Of a DNA stretch of 64,000 bases, positions 36,518 to 45,488 are shown piece by piece. Made by a program: the position numbers and the translations under genes. The stretch lies in the NCBI RefSeq assembly GCF_040151475.1, contig NZ_JBDKWG010000143.1:124001-188000 (forward strand), read 5' to 3'. The notes under the pieces were generated by a model. That model was not told where the DNA came from, did not search any database, and was given only the letters and a program-made list of their open reading frames with translations. The stretch comes from CAXBNB01 sp040151475 (GTDB lineage: Bacteria; Bacteroidota; Bacteroidia; Cytophagales; Cyclobacteriaceae). Positions within the stretch are counted from its first letter, which is position 1; each line of letters opens with the position of its first letter.

Positions 36518-37513
36518 ATGCAAATACGAAACGACTGGACACGAGAAGAAATTACTGCTATTTATAATTCACCTATTTTAGAATTGGTTTACCGTGCGGC
36601 AACCGTCCACAGAGAAAATCACGATCCCTCAGAAGTGCAGGTATGTACACTGCTCTCCGTAAAAACAGGTGGTTGCCCTGAAGACTGTTCTTACTGTCCT
36701 CAAGCTGCACGTTATCATACAGATGTAAAAGTGCAGAAGTTGATGGAGGTAGATGAAGTATTGCAAGCGGCTAACAATGCCAGAGAGAGCGGTAGTACCC
36801 GTTTTTGTATGGGTGCAGCCTGGAGAGAAGTCCGGGACAACCGTGATTTTGACAAAGTGCTGGAAATGGTAAAAGGGGTCAATTCTATGGGAATGGAAGT
36901 ATGCTGTACACTCGGCATGTTGACAGAAGAACAAGCAAACAAACTAAAAGATGCCGGTCTTTATGCCTACAACCACAACCTGGATACCAGTGAAGAACAC
37001 TACGAAGAAATCATCAGTACCAGAACTTACGATGACAGATTGGACACATTGGAGAATGTAAGAAAAGCAAATATATCTGTTTGTTCAGGCGGTATTATCG
37101 GCATGGGCGAACAACATGAAGACAGAATTGGTATGTTGCATACCTTGTCAAACCTACCTGAACATCCGGAATCTGTACCTGTGAATGCTTTAGTACCAGT
37201 AGAAGGAACTCCCTTGGCAGAGCAACCACGTGTGTCAATCTGGGAAATGCTCAGGATGATTGCAACAGCAAGAATCATAATGCCAAAAGCCATGGTGAGG
37301 CTTTCGGCAGGCAGAACTGAAATGAATACAGAAGAGCAAGCACTGTGCTTTCTTTCAGGAGCTAATTCTATATTTGCAGGAGATAAACTACTCACCACTC
37401 CTAACCCTGAAATAGATGCCGACAAACAAATGTTCCAGACGTTGAATCTCAAACCAAGAAAATCGTTTAAGGATCAGGAGGCAACTGTGAAATTTGAGCA
37501 AATTCCATTGTAG
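36518..37513 (+). CDS. bioB: Biotin synthase
   Basis: A radical SAM enzyme that inserts sulfur into dethiobiotin to give biotin. The 331-residue protein carries the CxxxCxxC cluster motif CPEDCSYCPQ (Cys53, 57, 60), and the YNHNLDTS and GGIIGMGE signatures of BioB. The ATG at 36518 is used; a TTG nine codons upstream lies in the -7 box region and is rejected. It starts a plus-strand run of cofactor genes (queD, nadA, nadB) with gaps of 36, 36 and 6 bases, so all may share one promoter. No other bio genes are nearby. Confidence 0.97.
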   Translation: MQIRNDWTREEITAIYNSPILELVYRAATVHRENHDPSEVQVCTLLSVKTGGCPEDCSYCPQAARYHTDVKVQKLMEVDEVLQAANNARESGSTRFCMGAAWREVRDNRDFDKVLEMVKGVNSMGMEVCCTLGMLTEEQANKLKDAGLYAYNHNLDTSEEHYEEIISTRTYDDRLDTLENVRKANISVCSGGIIGMGEQHEDRIGMLHTLSNLPEHPESVPVNALVPVEGTPLAEQPRVSIWEMLRMIATARIIMPKAMVRLSAGRTEMNTEEQALCFLSGANSIFAGDKLLTTPNPEIDADKQMFQTLNLKPRKSFKDQEATVKFEQIPL

Positions 37514-37549
37514 GAATATGTAAATCTTAAGAGAGAATTATTAAGGAGC

Positions 37550-37903
37550 ATGTTGATATTTAAAAAATTTACTTTTGACTCGGCTCATGCCTTGCCGAAT
37601 GTACCGGATGGCCACAAATGCAAGGAAGTTCACGGGCACACCTACCAGCTTACACTATTCATAGAAGGTGACCTTATAGATCAATTGGATTGGGTAATGG
37701 ATTTTGCTGTGGTAAAAAAAACTGTCGATCCTATCATCGACATTGTTGACCACAAATACCTCAATGACATAGAAGGGCTTGAAAACCCGACCTGTGAAAA
37801 AATAGCCATATGGCTATGGGATAAAATCAAAGAAGGCATACCAGCATTAAAACGAATTGAACTAAACGAAACACCCACTTCTGGTGTTATATACGAGGGT
37901 TAA
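37550..37903 (+). CDS. queD: 6-carboxy-5,6,7,8-tetrahydropterin synthase
   Basis: A 117-residue member of the PTPS fold that makes the carboxytetrahydropterin of queuosine (or the pterin for BH4 in the related PTPS). The zinc ligands are His13, His28 and His30 and the catalytic Cys is 24 (HKCKEVHGH). The Glu near the C-terminus in ELNETPTSG is also conserved. The Cys position and bacterial context favour QueD. The upstream AAGGAG ends one base before the ATG. Cotranscription with bioB is likely. Confidence 0.93.
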   Translation: MLIFKKFTFDSAHALPNVPDGHKCKEVHGHTYQLTLFIEGDLIDQLDWVMDFAVVKKTVDPIIDIVDHKYLNDIEGLENPTCEKIAIWLWDKIKEGIPALKRIELNETPTSGVIYEG

Positions 37904-37939
37904 CAATCTAATATACCATTAGATAGTAAATAGACACTT

Positions 37940-38899
37940 ATGGAACAAGTAGCAACAAGGGCTAAAAAAGATATTGAGTTGATAGAAGAAGTCAATCGAC
38001 TTAGAAAAGAAAAGAATGCTGTTATTCTTGCTCATTATTATCAGGAAGCCGTTATTCAGGAACTGGCCGATTTTGTTGGCGATAGTTTAGGTTTGTCACA
38101 ACAGGCCGCTACCACAGAAGCAGACATTATTTTATTTGCGGGTGTTCATTTTATGGCCGAAACAGCCAAAATCATCAACCCAAGCAAAAAAGTCATCCTT
38201 CCAGATGTAAATGCCGGATGTTCTTTAGCAGACTCCTGCCCTCCTGATGAATTCAAGAAATTCATTGATGCACACCCTGATCACATGGTAATTACTTACA
38301 TCAATTGCTCAGCAGAAATCAAGGCAATGAGTGACATCATTTGTACATCTTCCAATGCCGTTAAAATCGTAGAATCTCTTCCAAAAGACCAACCTTTGAT
38401 TTGTGCTCCCGATAAAAATCTGGGCAAATACATCATGAAACAAACCGGACGAGACATGCTCTTGTGGGATGGCACTTGTATGGTACATGAGGCTTTTTCG
38501 ATAGATAAAATATTGAAATTACACAAAGAGCATCCTGACGCTCAATTTATTGCCCATCCGGAATCTGATCCCAACATTTTGAATGTTGCTTCCTATGTAG
38601 GATCTACGACAGGTTTGATCAATCATGTAAAAAACAATCCTGCAAACAAGTTTATAGTAGCAACAGAAGCAGGTATATTGCATGAAATGCGCAAGGAAGT
38701 TCCACATAAAACCATTATACCTGCTCCAGCTGAGGAAAATAACTCCTGTGCTTGTAGCGAATGTGGATTCATGAAAATGAATACACTGGAAAAACTATAC
38801 TTGTGTTTGAAAAACGAATCACCGGAGATTCATGTAGCTGAACACATCAGAGAAAAGGCTCTGATACCTATCAACAGGATGCTTGAATTGTCGAAATAA
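37940..38899 (+). CDS. nadA: Quinolinate synthase A
   Basis: NadA condenses iminoaspartate with dihydroxyacetone phosphate to quinolinate. The 319-residue protein has the family N-terminus VILAHYYQEAVIQELADFVGDS, the first cluster Cys region NAGCSLADSC (about 92-100), YINCSAEIKA, and the C-terminal ENNSCACSECGFM. All cluster cysteines are thus present. It is followed six bases later by nadB, so both products are coupled in the cell as the two-enzyme complex. nadC is not in the window. Confidence 0.97.
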   Translation: MEQVATRAKKDIELIEEVNRLRKEKNAVILAHYYQEAVIQELADFVGDSLGLSQQAATTEADIILFAGVHFMAETAKIINPSKKVILPDVNAGCSLADSCPPDEFKKFIDAHPDHMVITYINCSAEIKAMSDIICTSSNAVKIVESLPKDQPLICAPDKNLGKYIMKQTGRDMLLWDGTCMVHEAFSIDKILKLHKEHPDAQFIAHPESDPNILNVASYVGSTTGLINHVKNNPANKFIVATEAGILHEMRKEVPHKTIIPAPAEENNSCACSECGFMKMNTLEKLYLCLKNESPEIHVAEHIREKALIPINRMLELSK

Positions 38900-38905
38900 T
38901 ATACG

Positions 38906-40471
38906 ATGCATAAATATGATTTTCTGGTTATCGGTTCGGGAATTGCAGGACTTACCTACGCAATCAAAACGGCTATTGAATTTCCTGAGGCTAAAGTAGC
39001 CATCGTTACGAAAGCCGATGCAAAGGAATCCAATACCAAATACGCTCAGGGCGGAATTGCAGTCGTTACAGACATGCTGGTTGACTCATTTGACCAACAC
39101 ATACAAGACACGCTGATAGCCGGAGACGGCCTTTGCAATCCTGAAATTGTAGAAATTGTCATTAAAGAAGGCCCGGAACGACTCAATGAACTTTTAGAAT
39201 GGGGAACTAACTTTGACAAGAAAAAGAAAGGCGATTTTGATCTGGGACGTGAAGGTGGGCACACACAAAACAGAATTTTGCACCACAAAGACATTACTGG
39301 TTATGAAATAGAAACTACCCTCTTAAAGCAAATAAATGAATTGCCCAATATTACTGTACTTCAGCAACACTTTGCTGTTGATTTAATCACCCAACACCAT
39401 ATCAAAAACAAAAAAAACAATGTCTCAGAAGATACCGAATGTTATGGTGCTTATATTTTTAATGAAAAAGCAAAAAAGGTAGAAACCTATTTATCCAAAA
39501 TTACCATGCTGGCAACAGGAGGTATCGGGCAAGTATATCAAAATACCACAAATCCAAAAATTGCTACAGGTGATGGCATTGCTATTGCTTACAGGGCAAA
39601 AGCTCGTGTCAGCAACATGGAATTTATACAATTTCACCCTACTGCACTGGATCACCCTCAACCCAATGCATCATTTTTAATTTCTGAGGCTGTAAGGGGT
39701 TTTGGAGGATTGCTGCGAAACAAAGCTGGCGAGCTTTTTATGCAAAACTATGATGACCGAAAGGAGCTCGCATCAAGAGATATTGTATCCAGAGCAATTG
39801 ACAGTGAACTGAAAAAAAGTGGAGATGAACACGTTTACCTTGACTGCACTCATATCAAAAAGAAAAAATTCAAAAAACACTTTCCAAACATTCTCCAAAA
39901 ATGCCAGGAAATAGGAATCAATCCTAAAAAAGACATGATTCCGGTTGTTCCGGCAGCTCATTATTTATGTGGGGGCATAGATGTGGATGAGCATGGACAA
40001 TCGAGTATAAAGAATCTCTATGCATGTGGGGAATGTACCAATACCGGCCTTCATGGAGGTAACCGGCTGGCATCCAATTCACTTCTGGAAGCACTGGTAT
40101 TTGCACACAGGGCTTACCTAAAATCAAGGCTGGAAATAGAAAAAGCTCAGTTTGTAACAGACATACCCGATTGGAATGATGAAGGTACTACTCCCCCAAA
40201 AGAACTTATCCTGATCACTCACAATAGAAAAGAACTTAAAGCCATTATGAACAATTATGTGGCTATCATCCGAAACAATGAACGACTGGAAAGAGCTTCG
40301 AACCGTCTGAAGGTATTGTATGAGGAAACAGAAGTGCTTTATAAAAAAACACAAATCTCAGCGCAATTATTCGAACTCAGAAATCTCATCACAGTCGCCT
40401 ACCTTATTGTAAAGCAATCACAAAACAGAAAAGAAAATTGTGGGGCTTTTTACAATTCTGATCTTGCGTAA
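38906..40471 (+). CDS. nadB: L-aspartate oxidase
   Basis: A 521-residue flavoprotein that oxidises L-aspartate to iminoaspartate for NadA. The FAD-binding GxGxxG is at the N-terminus (DFLVIGSGIAGL), the fumarate reductase/succinate dehydrogenase-type active-site Arg lies in the ETEAVRGFGGL-like SEAVRGFGGLLRN, and the C-terminal helical domain is present. Full length for the family. It lies six bases after nadA. Its 150-base spacer downstream has no clear terminator. Confidence 0.97.
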   Translation: MHKYDFLVIGSGIAGLTYAIKTAIEFPEAKVAIVTKADAKESNTKYAQGGIAVVTDMLVDSFDQHIQDTLIAGDGLCNPEIVEIVIKEGPERLNELLEWGTNFDKKKKGDFDLGREGGHTQNRILHHKDITGYEIETTLLKQINELPNITVLQQHFAVDLITQHHIKNKKNNVSEDTECYGAYIFNEKAKKVETYLSKITMLATGGIGQVYQNTTNPKIATGDGIAIAYRAKARVSNMEFIQFHPTALDHPQPNASFLISEAVRGFGGLLRNKAGELFMQNYDDRKELASRDIVSRAIDSELKKSGDEHVYLDCTHIKKKKFKKHFPNILQKCQEIGINPKKDMIPVVPAAHYLCGGIDVDEHGQSSIKNLYACGECTNTGLHGGNRLASNSLLEALVFAHRAYLKSRLEIEKAQFVTDIPDWNDEGTTPPKELILITHNRKELKAIMNNYVAIIRNNERLERASNRLKVLYEETEVLYKKTQISAQLFELRNLITVAYLIVKQSQNRKENCGAFYNSDLA

Positions 40472-40620
40472 AACTTGATCTGACTGTTACATTACAAACA
40501 ATTGGTATGCTGCCCGACACATTAACATTCGTTAACATCTTTTAACTGACCTTTAACATTTCTCCAGAGACTTTCGATCTAGATTGCTGCAATATCTTAC
40601 ACAAGGCAACTATTAGCAAT

Positions 40621-41202
40621 TTGGAAGCATTATTAAATAAAACAAAAATCCTTAACCCCGATTTCAACTTGGATGATGAAAAACTTACGGAGTTATGTCA
40701 GGCGAATGACGCTTATGGACAAGAGGTACTCTACAACAGATATGTTCATATAATGCTAAGGCTATGCCTTAGGTATATGAAAGAGGAATTAGAAGCAGAA
40801 GACATAATGGTCACTGGTTTTGTGAAAGTATTTTCCAAAATCAATACATTTGAGTACCGTGGAGTTGGCAGCCTGGAAGGCTGGATCAAGAGAATTATGG
40901 TAAATGAATGCCTTATGGCTCTAAGAAAGAAGAAATATGACAAAGTAGGCTTAGACCATGTTTCGCACTTTCTAGACAATGGGATACAAATTGACAGCCA
41001 GCTGCATGCAGAAGAAATATTCTCAGCAGTTCAAAATTTACCACGTGGTTACAGAACTGTTTTTAACATGTACGCAATAGAAGGATATAGCCACAAGGAA
41101 ATTGCAAAAAAGCTAAACATCAACGAAAACACTTCAAAATCTCAGCTGAGCAAAGCAAGAGGTTCTTTGAGGAAATCGCTGATAAAAATGGGTCTGGTAT
41201 AG
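40621..41202 (+). CDS. ECF RNA polymerase sigma factor (second)
   Basis: This 193-residue ECF factor has region 2 at about 35-100 (EELEAEDIMVTGFVKVFSKI) and region 4 at about 130-190 (LPRGYRTVFNMYAIEGYSHK). The start must be TTG at 40621, since no in-frame ATG precedes residue 30 or so. Right after it lies a membrane protein gene of the type that usually partners such sigma factors in Bacteroidota. Targets unknown. Confidence 0.92.
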   Translation: MEALLNKTKILNPDFNLDDEKLTELCQANDAYGQEVLYNRYVHIMLRLCLRYMKEELEAEDIMVTGFVKVFSKINTFEYRGVGSLEGWIKRIMVNECLMALRKKKYDKVGLDHVSHFLDNGIQIDSQLHAEEIFSAVQNLPRGYRTVFNMYAIEGYSHKEIAKKLNINENTSKSQLSKARGSLRKSLIKMGLV

Positions 41203-41218
41203 CCCTATAACCCGTTAA

Positions 41219-42127
41219 ATGAAAATTTACATGGAAAGAAAAAAAGTAAATATTGAAGACATTAAAGGCAGTAAAATTGATCTTTTAGCAAAAAGAAAAA
41301 TTGAAAGCCTTGACCTTTATTCACCACCAATATCCGGATGGAACAGAAGCAACACCTGGCAGGTTATTAAAAGTAAACTAGAAGGAGCTAATAAAACTGT
41401 AATCGTATGGGGATTTGCTGTAGCAGCATCAATATCTCTGCTGGTTGCAGCCAGTATCAATATCAACACTGATGCATTTTTTCATCAGGAACCAAAAATG
41501 GAACAAGTCCTGATATTAGAAAATAATAATTCGTCCAAAATAAATCATTTGGCTGAGGGAACAAATAAGACTGCAAGAAACGAGTCTGTCCTAAAAAATA
41601 TATCCATCAAATACCCAGACCAAAGGAAGACTCAAAGTGATTTTAAATCTCCTGTTAAAATCATCAAACATGTACCAACACTTACAATATCACGTACTGC
41701 AAATAACACAGGAAAAAGCATTGAACTAAACCCATTTTTTTCGGCTCGTTACTCAGATTATTCGGGTATTTCTCCAACCTTTGGAATTGATTTTAAAGTA
41801 TTTACTCTCTACAAACATCATATACGACATGATGTAATATTAGGTGGAACAGTAAATTTTCAAAAGGTAACAAACGAAAATTCAAGTAAAATACATCCCT
41901 TTACTTTTTTGCATGTTGGGTATGACAGGGTAAATGAAACCACAAGTAAAGGCTGGAGTACACAGGCAGGTTTTATGGTAAATCCTGATAGTAATGTCTA
42001 TAAAAACAACACTGTTAAATTTTCACTAAACCGACAATTTAACAGCCATATAAAAGCTGGTCCTGAAGTCATTTTTACCGATAATTTTAAAAAGGCTTAT
42101 CCTGGAATTTCTATTGTTTTGAGTTAA
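41219..42127 (+). CDS. Anti-sigma-like membrane protein with barrel-like C-terminus
   Basis: The 302-residue protein (ATG 41219; ATG 41231 equally possible) has an N-terminal cytoplasmic part with the PPISGWNRSNTWQVIKSKL motif, reminiscent of the P-P-x-x-W-x-x-I segment of Bacteroidota anti-sigma-like proteins. One membrane helix is at about 62-85 (WGFAVAASISLLVAA). A long polar linker follows, and the last 130 residues alternate hydrophobic/polar (strand-like) and end in ISIVLS, resembling an outer-membrane-type barrel or jelly roll. It is the partner of the ECF gene 16 bases upstream. The function is inferred from place and layout; identity is uncertain. Confidence 0.6.
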   Translation: MKIYMERKKVNIEDIKGSKIDLLAKRKIESLDLYSPPISGWNRSNTWQVIKSKLEGANKTVIVWGFAVAASISLLVAASININTDAFFHQEPKMEQVLILENNNSSKINHLAEGTNKTARNESVLKNISIKYPDQRKTQSDFKSPVKIIKHVPTLTISRTANNTGKSIELNPFFSARYSDYSGISPTFGIDFKVFTLYKHHIRHDVILGGTVNFQKVTNENSSKIHPFTFLHVGYDRVNETTSKGWSTQAGFMVNPDSNVYKNNTVKFSLNRQFNSHIKAGPEVIFTDNFKKAYPGISIVLS

Positions 42128-42132
42128 ATTCA

Positions 42133-42546
42133 TCACCTTCTCTCAAAAGAAAATCTTTTTGTATAATAATTATAGAAGAATATAGCTCCAGTCACAATGA
42201 TTTTGGTTAGGAATTGGTATTGAAAAAAAACATCTAATTTGTTTAAAACTGATATCATTATTGTGCTCAACACCAAACCAATTAAGGAGAACATCATAGA
42301 CAATAAGAAAACACTCTGCACTTTTCCTTTTATTGTAAATACATATTTTTTCTGAAGGATAAAATTCAATACCACCGCACATGAGTAAGAAATAATATTG
42401 GATACCTCTGGAGAGAAAAAGTTATAAAATAGTATTAGATAAAAAACATAGTCAAAGGCTGTAGCTATCACAGAAGTAAACGCAAACTTCATCTTTGGTG
42501 CAATAAAATGAAGTATCATGAAATACAGCTTTGCTAATGTCTCCAT
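42133..42546 (-). CDS. GtrA family membrane protein
   Basis: A 137-residue protein with four membrane helices of the GtrA type (flippase-like partners of glycosyltransferases that move undecaprenyl-linked sugars across the membrane). It is last in the minus-strand run and follows the GT2 gene by eight bases, the usual gtrA-gtrB type pairing. The convergent ECF-partner gene ends five bases away. Confidence 0.92.
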   Translation of the reverse strand: METLAKLYFMILHFIAPKMKFAFTSVIATAFDYVFYLILFYNFFSPEVSNIISYSCAVVLNFILQKKYVFTIKGKVQSVFLLSMMFSLIGLVLSTIMISVLNKLDVFFQYQFLTKIIVTGAIFFYNYYTKRFSFERR

Positions 42547-42554
42547 GATAATAG

Positions 42555-43505
42555 TTAAACTTTTACTGCTCGCTCACTTCCAACAAACTCCTCTCTGATT
42601 CTGTAAGTCTTTTTATTTTGAGTTTCAAAATAGGTTCTCACTATAAGCTCAGCCAAAAGCCCAATAGTAATCAACTGAACTCCTCCTAACAGCAATGTGA
42701 TTCCAAGAATCAACAAAGGCCTTCCCCATATATCTTCTCCCATTATTTTGAGAACCAACAAATACATATTAATAGCTGAACCGAGCATAAATGTGATAAT
42801 TCCGGCCGTTCCAAACAAATGCATTGGTTTTTGAAGGTACTTCTGAAAAAACACCATCAACAAAAGGTCACTCATTACCTTAAATGTCCTGCCCAAGCCA
42901 TACTTTGATTCACCATGAATCCTGGGATGGTGCTTTACAGGCATTTCTGTAATATTAGCCCCCTGCAACTGCGCCAATACCGGAATAAAACGATGAAGTT
43001 CCCCATACAATCCCAAGTTCTTTGCAATATCTTTTCTGAATACTTTCAATGTGCAACCGTAATCATGGAGATGCACCCCTGTGAGCTTTCTAATCAATGC
43101 GTTGGCTATCTTGCTAGGAATTTTTCTAATGACCATAGAATCTTTTCTATTGGCTCGGATACCTGCTACAACATCCCAATTCTCATCTTCAAGTTTTCGC
43201 AGCATTTCAGGTATATCAGAAGGGTCGTTTTGTAGATCTCCGTCAATCGTTACAATAAAATCTCCATTGGCCTGATCTATGCCGGCAGCCATGGCAGCAG
43301 TCTGACCATAATTTTTGTTCAAAATTATGAGTCGGGTATTTTCACCTGCATTCGCCTTGATGTTAGGTATGGTTTTATCACTGGAACCATCATCTACAAA
43401 AATCAATTCGTAACTATGATTAACCATGGCTTTTTGCACATTCTCAATCAAAGGGACGATATTTTCCTCTTCATTGTAAACCGTAACTACAATCGAAAGC
43501 TCCAT
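42555..43505 (-). CDS. GT2 glycosyltransferase (DPM/GtrB/ArnC-like)
   Basis: This 316-residue membrane enzyme uses a nucleotide sugar and transfers the sugar to a polyprenyl phosphate. Active-site motifs are FVDDGSSDKT, DGDLQNDP and a later HPRIHGESKYG. Two membrane helices close the protein (about 235-290). With the adjacent GtrA gene (8 bases downstream), it should deliver a polyprenyl-linked sugar for envelope modification. The sugar is not readable. Confidence 0.92.
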   Translation of the reverse strand: MELSIVVTVYNEEENIVPLIENVQKAMVNHSYELIFVDDGSSDKTIPNIKANAGENTRLIILNKNYGQTAAMAAGIDQANGDFIVTIDGDLQNDPSDIPEMLRKLEDENWDVVAGIRANRKDSMVIRKIPSKIANALIRKLTGVHLHDYGCTLKVFRKDIAKNLGLYGELHRFIPVLAQLQGANITEMPVKHHPRIHGESKYGLGRTFKVMSDLLLMVFFQKYLQKPMHLFGTAGIITFMLGSAINMYLLVLKIMGEDIWGRPLLILGITLLLGGVQLITIGLLAELIVRTYFETQNKKTYRIREEFVGSERAVKV

Positions 43506-43537
43506 AAACTCACTTGGTTAGATTAGTTGCAAACCTA

Positions 43538-44200
43538 CTATGATTTTTCAAATTGAAATTTCATATACTTAATTGATTCACCCTGATCATGAAAAAGTTT
43601 TTCGTATTTGGTTTTCACTCCATAATGCTCATCCATAAACTCAGAATTGTATAAGTCGTATGTATATTGAAGGTTTTTGATTTTGACCTGGTCCTCAAAA
43701 AGAGATAGTGTATAATCGAAAAGAGGTGTGTTATCAGTTTTGAACTTCAACCAGCCATCTTTTTTTAAAATACCTTTATACATTTCCAGGTATCTTGGAC
43801 TGGTAAGACGCCTTTTTTCATCCCTGTCTTTTGGTCTGGGATCAGGAAAAGTAACCCAAACCTCAGATACTTCATCTTTTGCGAAATAGTCTTCGAGCTG
43901 AACGATATTAACTCTCAAGAAAGCTACATTATCCAGTTGGTTATTGATAGCGTATGTGCTTCCAACCCATATTCTGGCTCCTTTAATATCAACTCCAATA
44001 AAGTTTTTATCTGGAAATTTTTCTGCTAAACCCACTGTATATTCTCCTCTTCCGCATCCAAACTCTACCACCAAATCATTATCGTTACCGAATAACTCCT
44101 TTTTCCAGTTTCCTTTTATGACCTCAAAAACAGGCTTGCCTTTTTCAATAACATTTCTTCGCTCAGCATTGTCACTAAACCGCTCTAATTTCTTTCTCAA
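43538..44200 (-). CDS. trmB: tRNA (guanine-N7)-methyltransferase
   Basis: A 220-residue SAM-dependent enzyme making m7G46 in tRNA. The SAM site is VEFGCGRGEYTVGLAEKFPD; the catalytic region is VWVTFPDPRPKDRDEKRRLT. The start is TTG at 44200: an in-frame TAG lies directly upstream and no ATG follows before the domain core, so TTG is forced. It lies four bases after folC on the same strand. Confidence 0.95.
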   Translation of the reverse strand: MRKKLERFSDNAERRNVIEKGKPVFEVIKGNWKKELFGNDNDLVVEFGCGRGEYTVGLAEKFPDKNFIGVDIKGARIWVGSTYAINNQLDNVAFLRVNIVQLEDYFAKDEVSEVWVTFPDPRPKDRDEKRRLTSPRYLEMYKGILKKDGWLKFKTDNTPLFDYTLSLFEDQVKIKNLQYTYDLYNSEFMDEHYGVKTKYEKLFHDQGESIKYMKFQFEKS

Positions 44201-44204
44201 CTAA

Positions 44205-45485
44205 TTATAAATTTTCAATTTCAGCCACTACAAATGTGCTGCCCCCTATAAATATTACATCTTCTGATTGTGCATTATTTCTTGCACTTTGCAAAGCATC
44301 CCCGACTGAATTGAACTGTTGCCCCTCCAACCCATATTTAGTAGCTATCTCATACAATTCCTCTACTGGCAATGCCCTGGGTACTTTTGCAGCGCAAAAA
44401 TAGTAATAAGCATCTTTAATCAACAATGCCATAATGTTGTCAATCAACTTATCATTTACAGTCCCAAATACAATGTGCAATTTCCTGTACTCAATTTTCT
44501 TCAACTGACCCACAACTTGTGCAATACCATCCTCATTGTGTCCAATATCGCATATAGTCAACGGCTTATCTGAGAGCTGCTGCCATCTCCCTTTCAAACC
44601 AGTATTGCTGCATATATTTTCCAATCCATTCTTCACATGACTGGCATTCAAATCAAAACCAATCCCATTCAATTCTTTAATTACTTCCAATACTGGCGGT
44701 ATGTTTTTTAAAAAGTATTCCCCTTTTAGATCAGGATCAACCGACTCATAAATCTTTTTATTTTGAAATAGTAAATCATAAAAACCATCCTTATCAATCA
44801 CTACTTCCCAACCATTACCTGCATCATTCAATGGAGCATTCATCAAGGCAGCTTGTTTTCTAATGACTTCTTTAGGTCGATTCATGATGTCACCCAGCAC
44901 TACAGGAATACCTTTTTTGATAATGCCTGCTTTTTCATACGCTATCAAATCAAGTGTATTACCAAGCAAATCTTCATGATCTTTCCCAATAGTAGTGATC
45001 AACGACACCAGTGGTTTAATAATATTAGTCGAATCAAGCCTCCCGCCTAAACCTGTCTCTATCACAGCTATGTCGACATTCTCTTTTGCGAAATATTCAA
45101 ACGCCATCACCACCGTAATCTCAAAGAAGGAAGGCGAAATTTTCAATATCTCATTTTCGTAATTGCTTACAAAACCCGCTACAAAGTCTTCACTGATCAT
45201 TGCGCCATTGATCCTGATTCTCTCTCGATAGGATTTCAAATGAGGAGAAGTGTAGAGTCCTGTTTTATAACCCGCCTCCTGTAAAATAGAGGCAATTGCA
45301 TGAGCGCTACTCCCCTTGCCGTTGGTACCGGCAATATGAATAGATTTGAATTGATTATGGGGGTCTCCTGTTATTCTGGAGAGTTCTATTGTATTCCCTA
45401 GGTCCTTTTTGAATGCTTTTGCTCCAATCCGTTGGTACATAGGCAGTCTATTATACAAGAAGTCCAGGGCTTCTTTATAATTCAT
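44205..45485 (-). CDS. folC: Folylpolyglutamate/dihydrofolate synthase
   Basis: This 426-residue cytoplasmic ligase joins glutamate to folates (and dihydropteroate). The nucleotide loop is HIAGTNGKGSSAHAIA near residue 50-66, and VIETGLGGRLDSTN plus GKDHEDLLG follow, with the C-terminal ligase domain starting near 290 (ICDIGHNEDGI). Full length. The gene lies three bases after the tonB-like gene and four before trmB. Confidence 0.96.
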   Translation of the reverse strand: MNYKEALDFLYNRLPMYQRIGAKAFKKDLGNTIELSRITGDPHNQFKSIHIAGTNGKGSSAHAIASILQEAGYKTGLYTSPHLKSYRERIRINGAMISEDFVAGFVSNYENEILKISPSFFEITVVMAFEYFAKENVDIAVIETGLGGRLDSTNIIKPLVSLITTIGKDHEDLLGNTLDLIAYEKAGIIKKGIPVVLGDIMNRPKEVIRKQAALMNAPLNDAGNGWEVVIDKDGFYDLLFQNKKIYESVDPDLKGEYFLKNIPPVLEVIKELNGIGFDLNASHVKNGLENICSNTGLKGRWQQLSDKPLTICDIGHNEDGIAQVVGQLKKIEYRKLHIVFGTVNDKLIDNIMALLIKDAYYYFCAAKVPRALPVEELYEIATKYGLEGQQFNSVGDALQSARNNAQSEDVIFIGGSTFVVAEIENL

Positions 45486-45488
45486 AAA

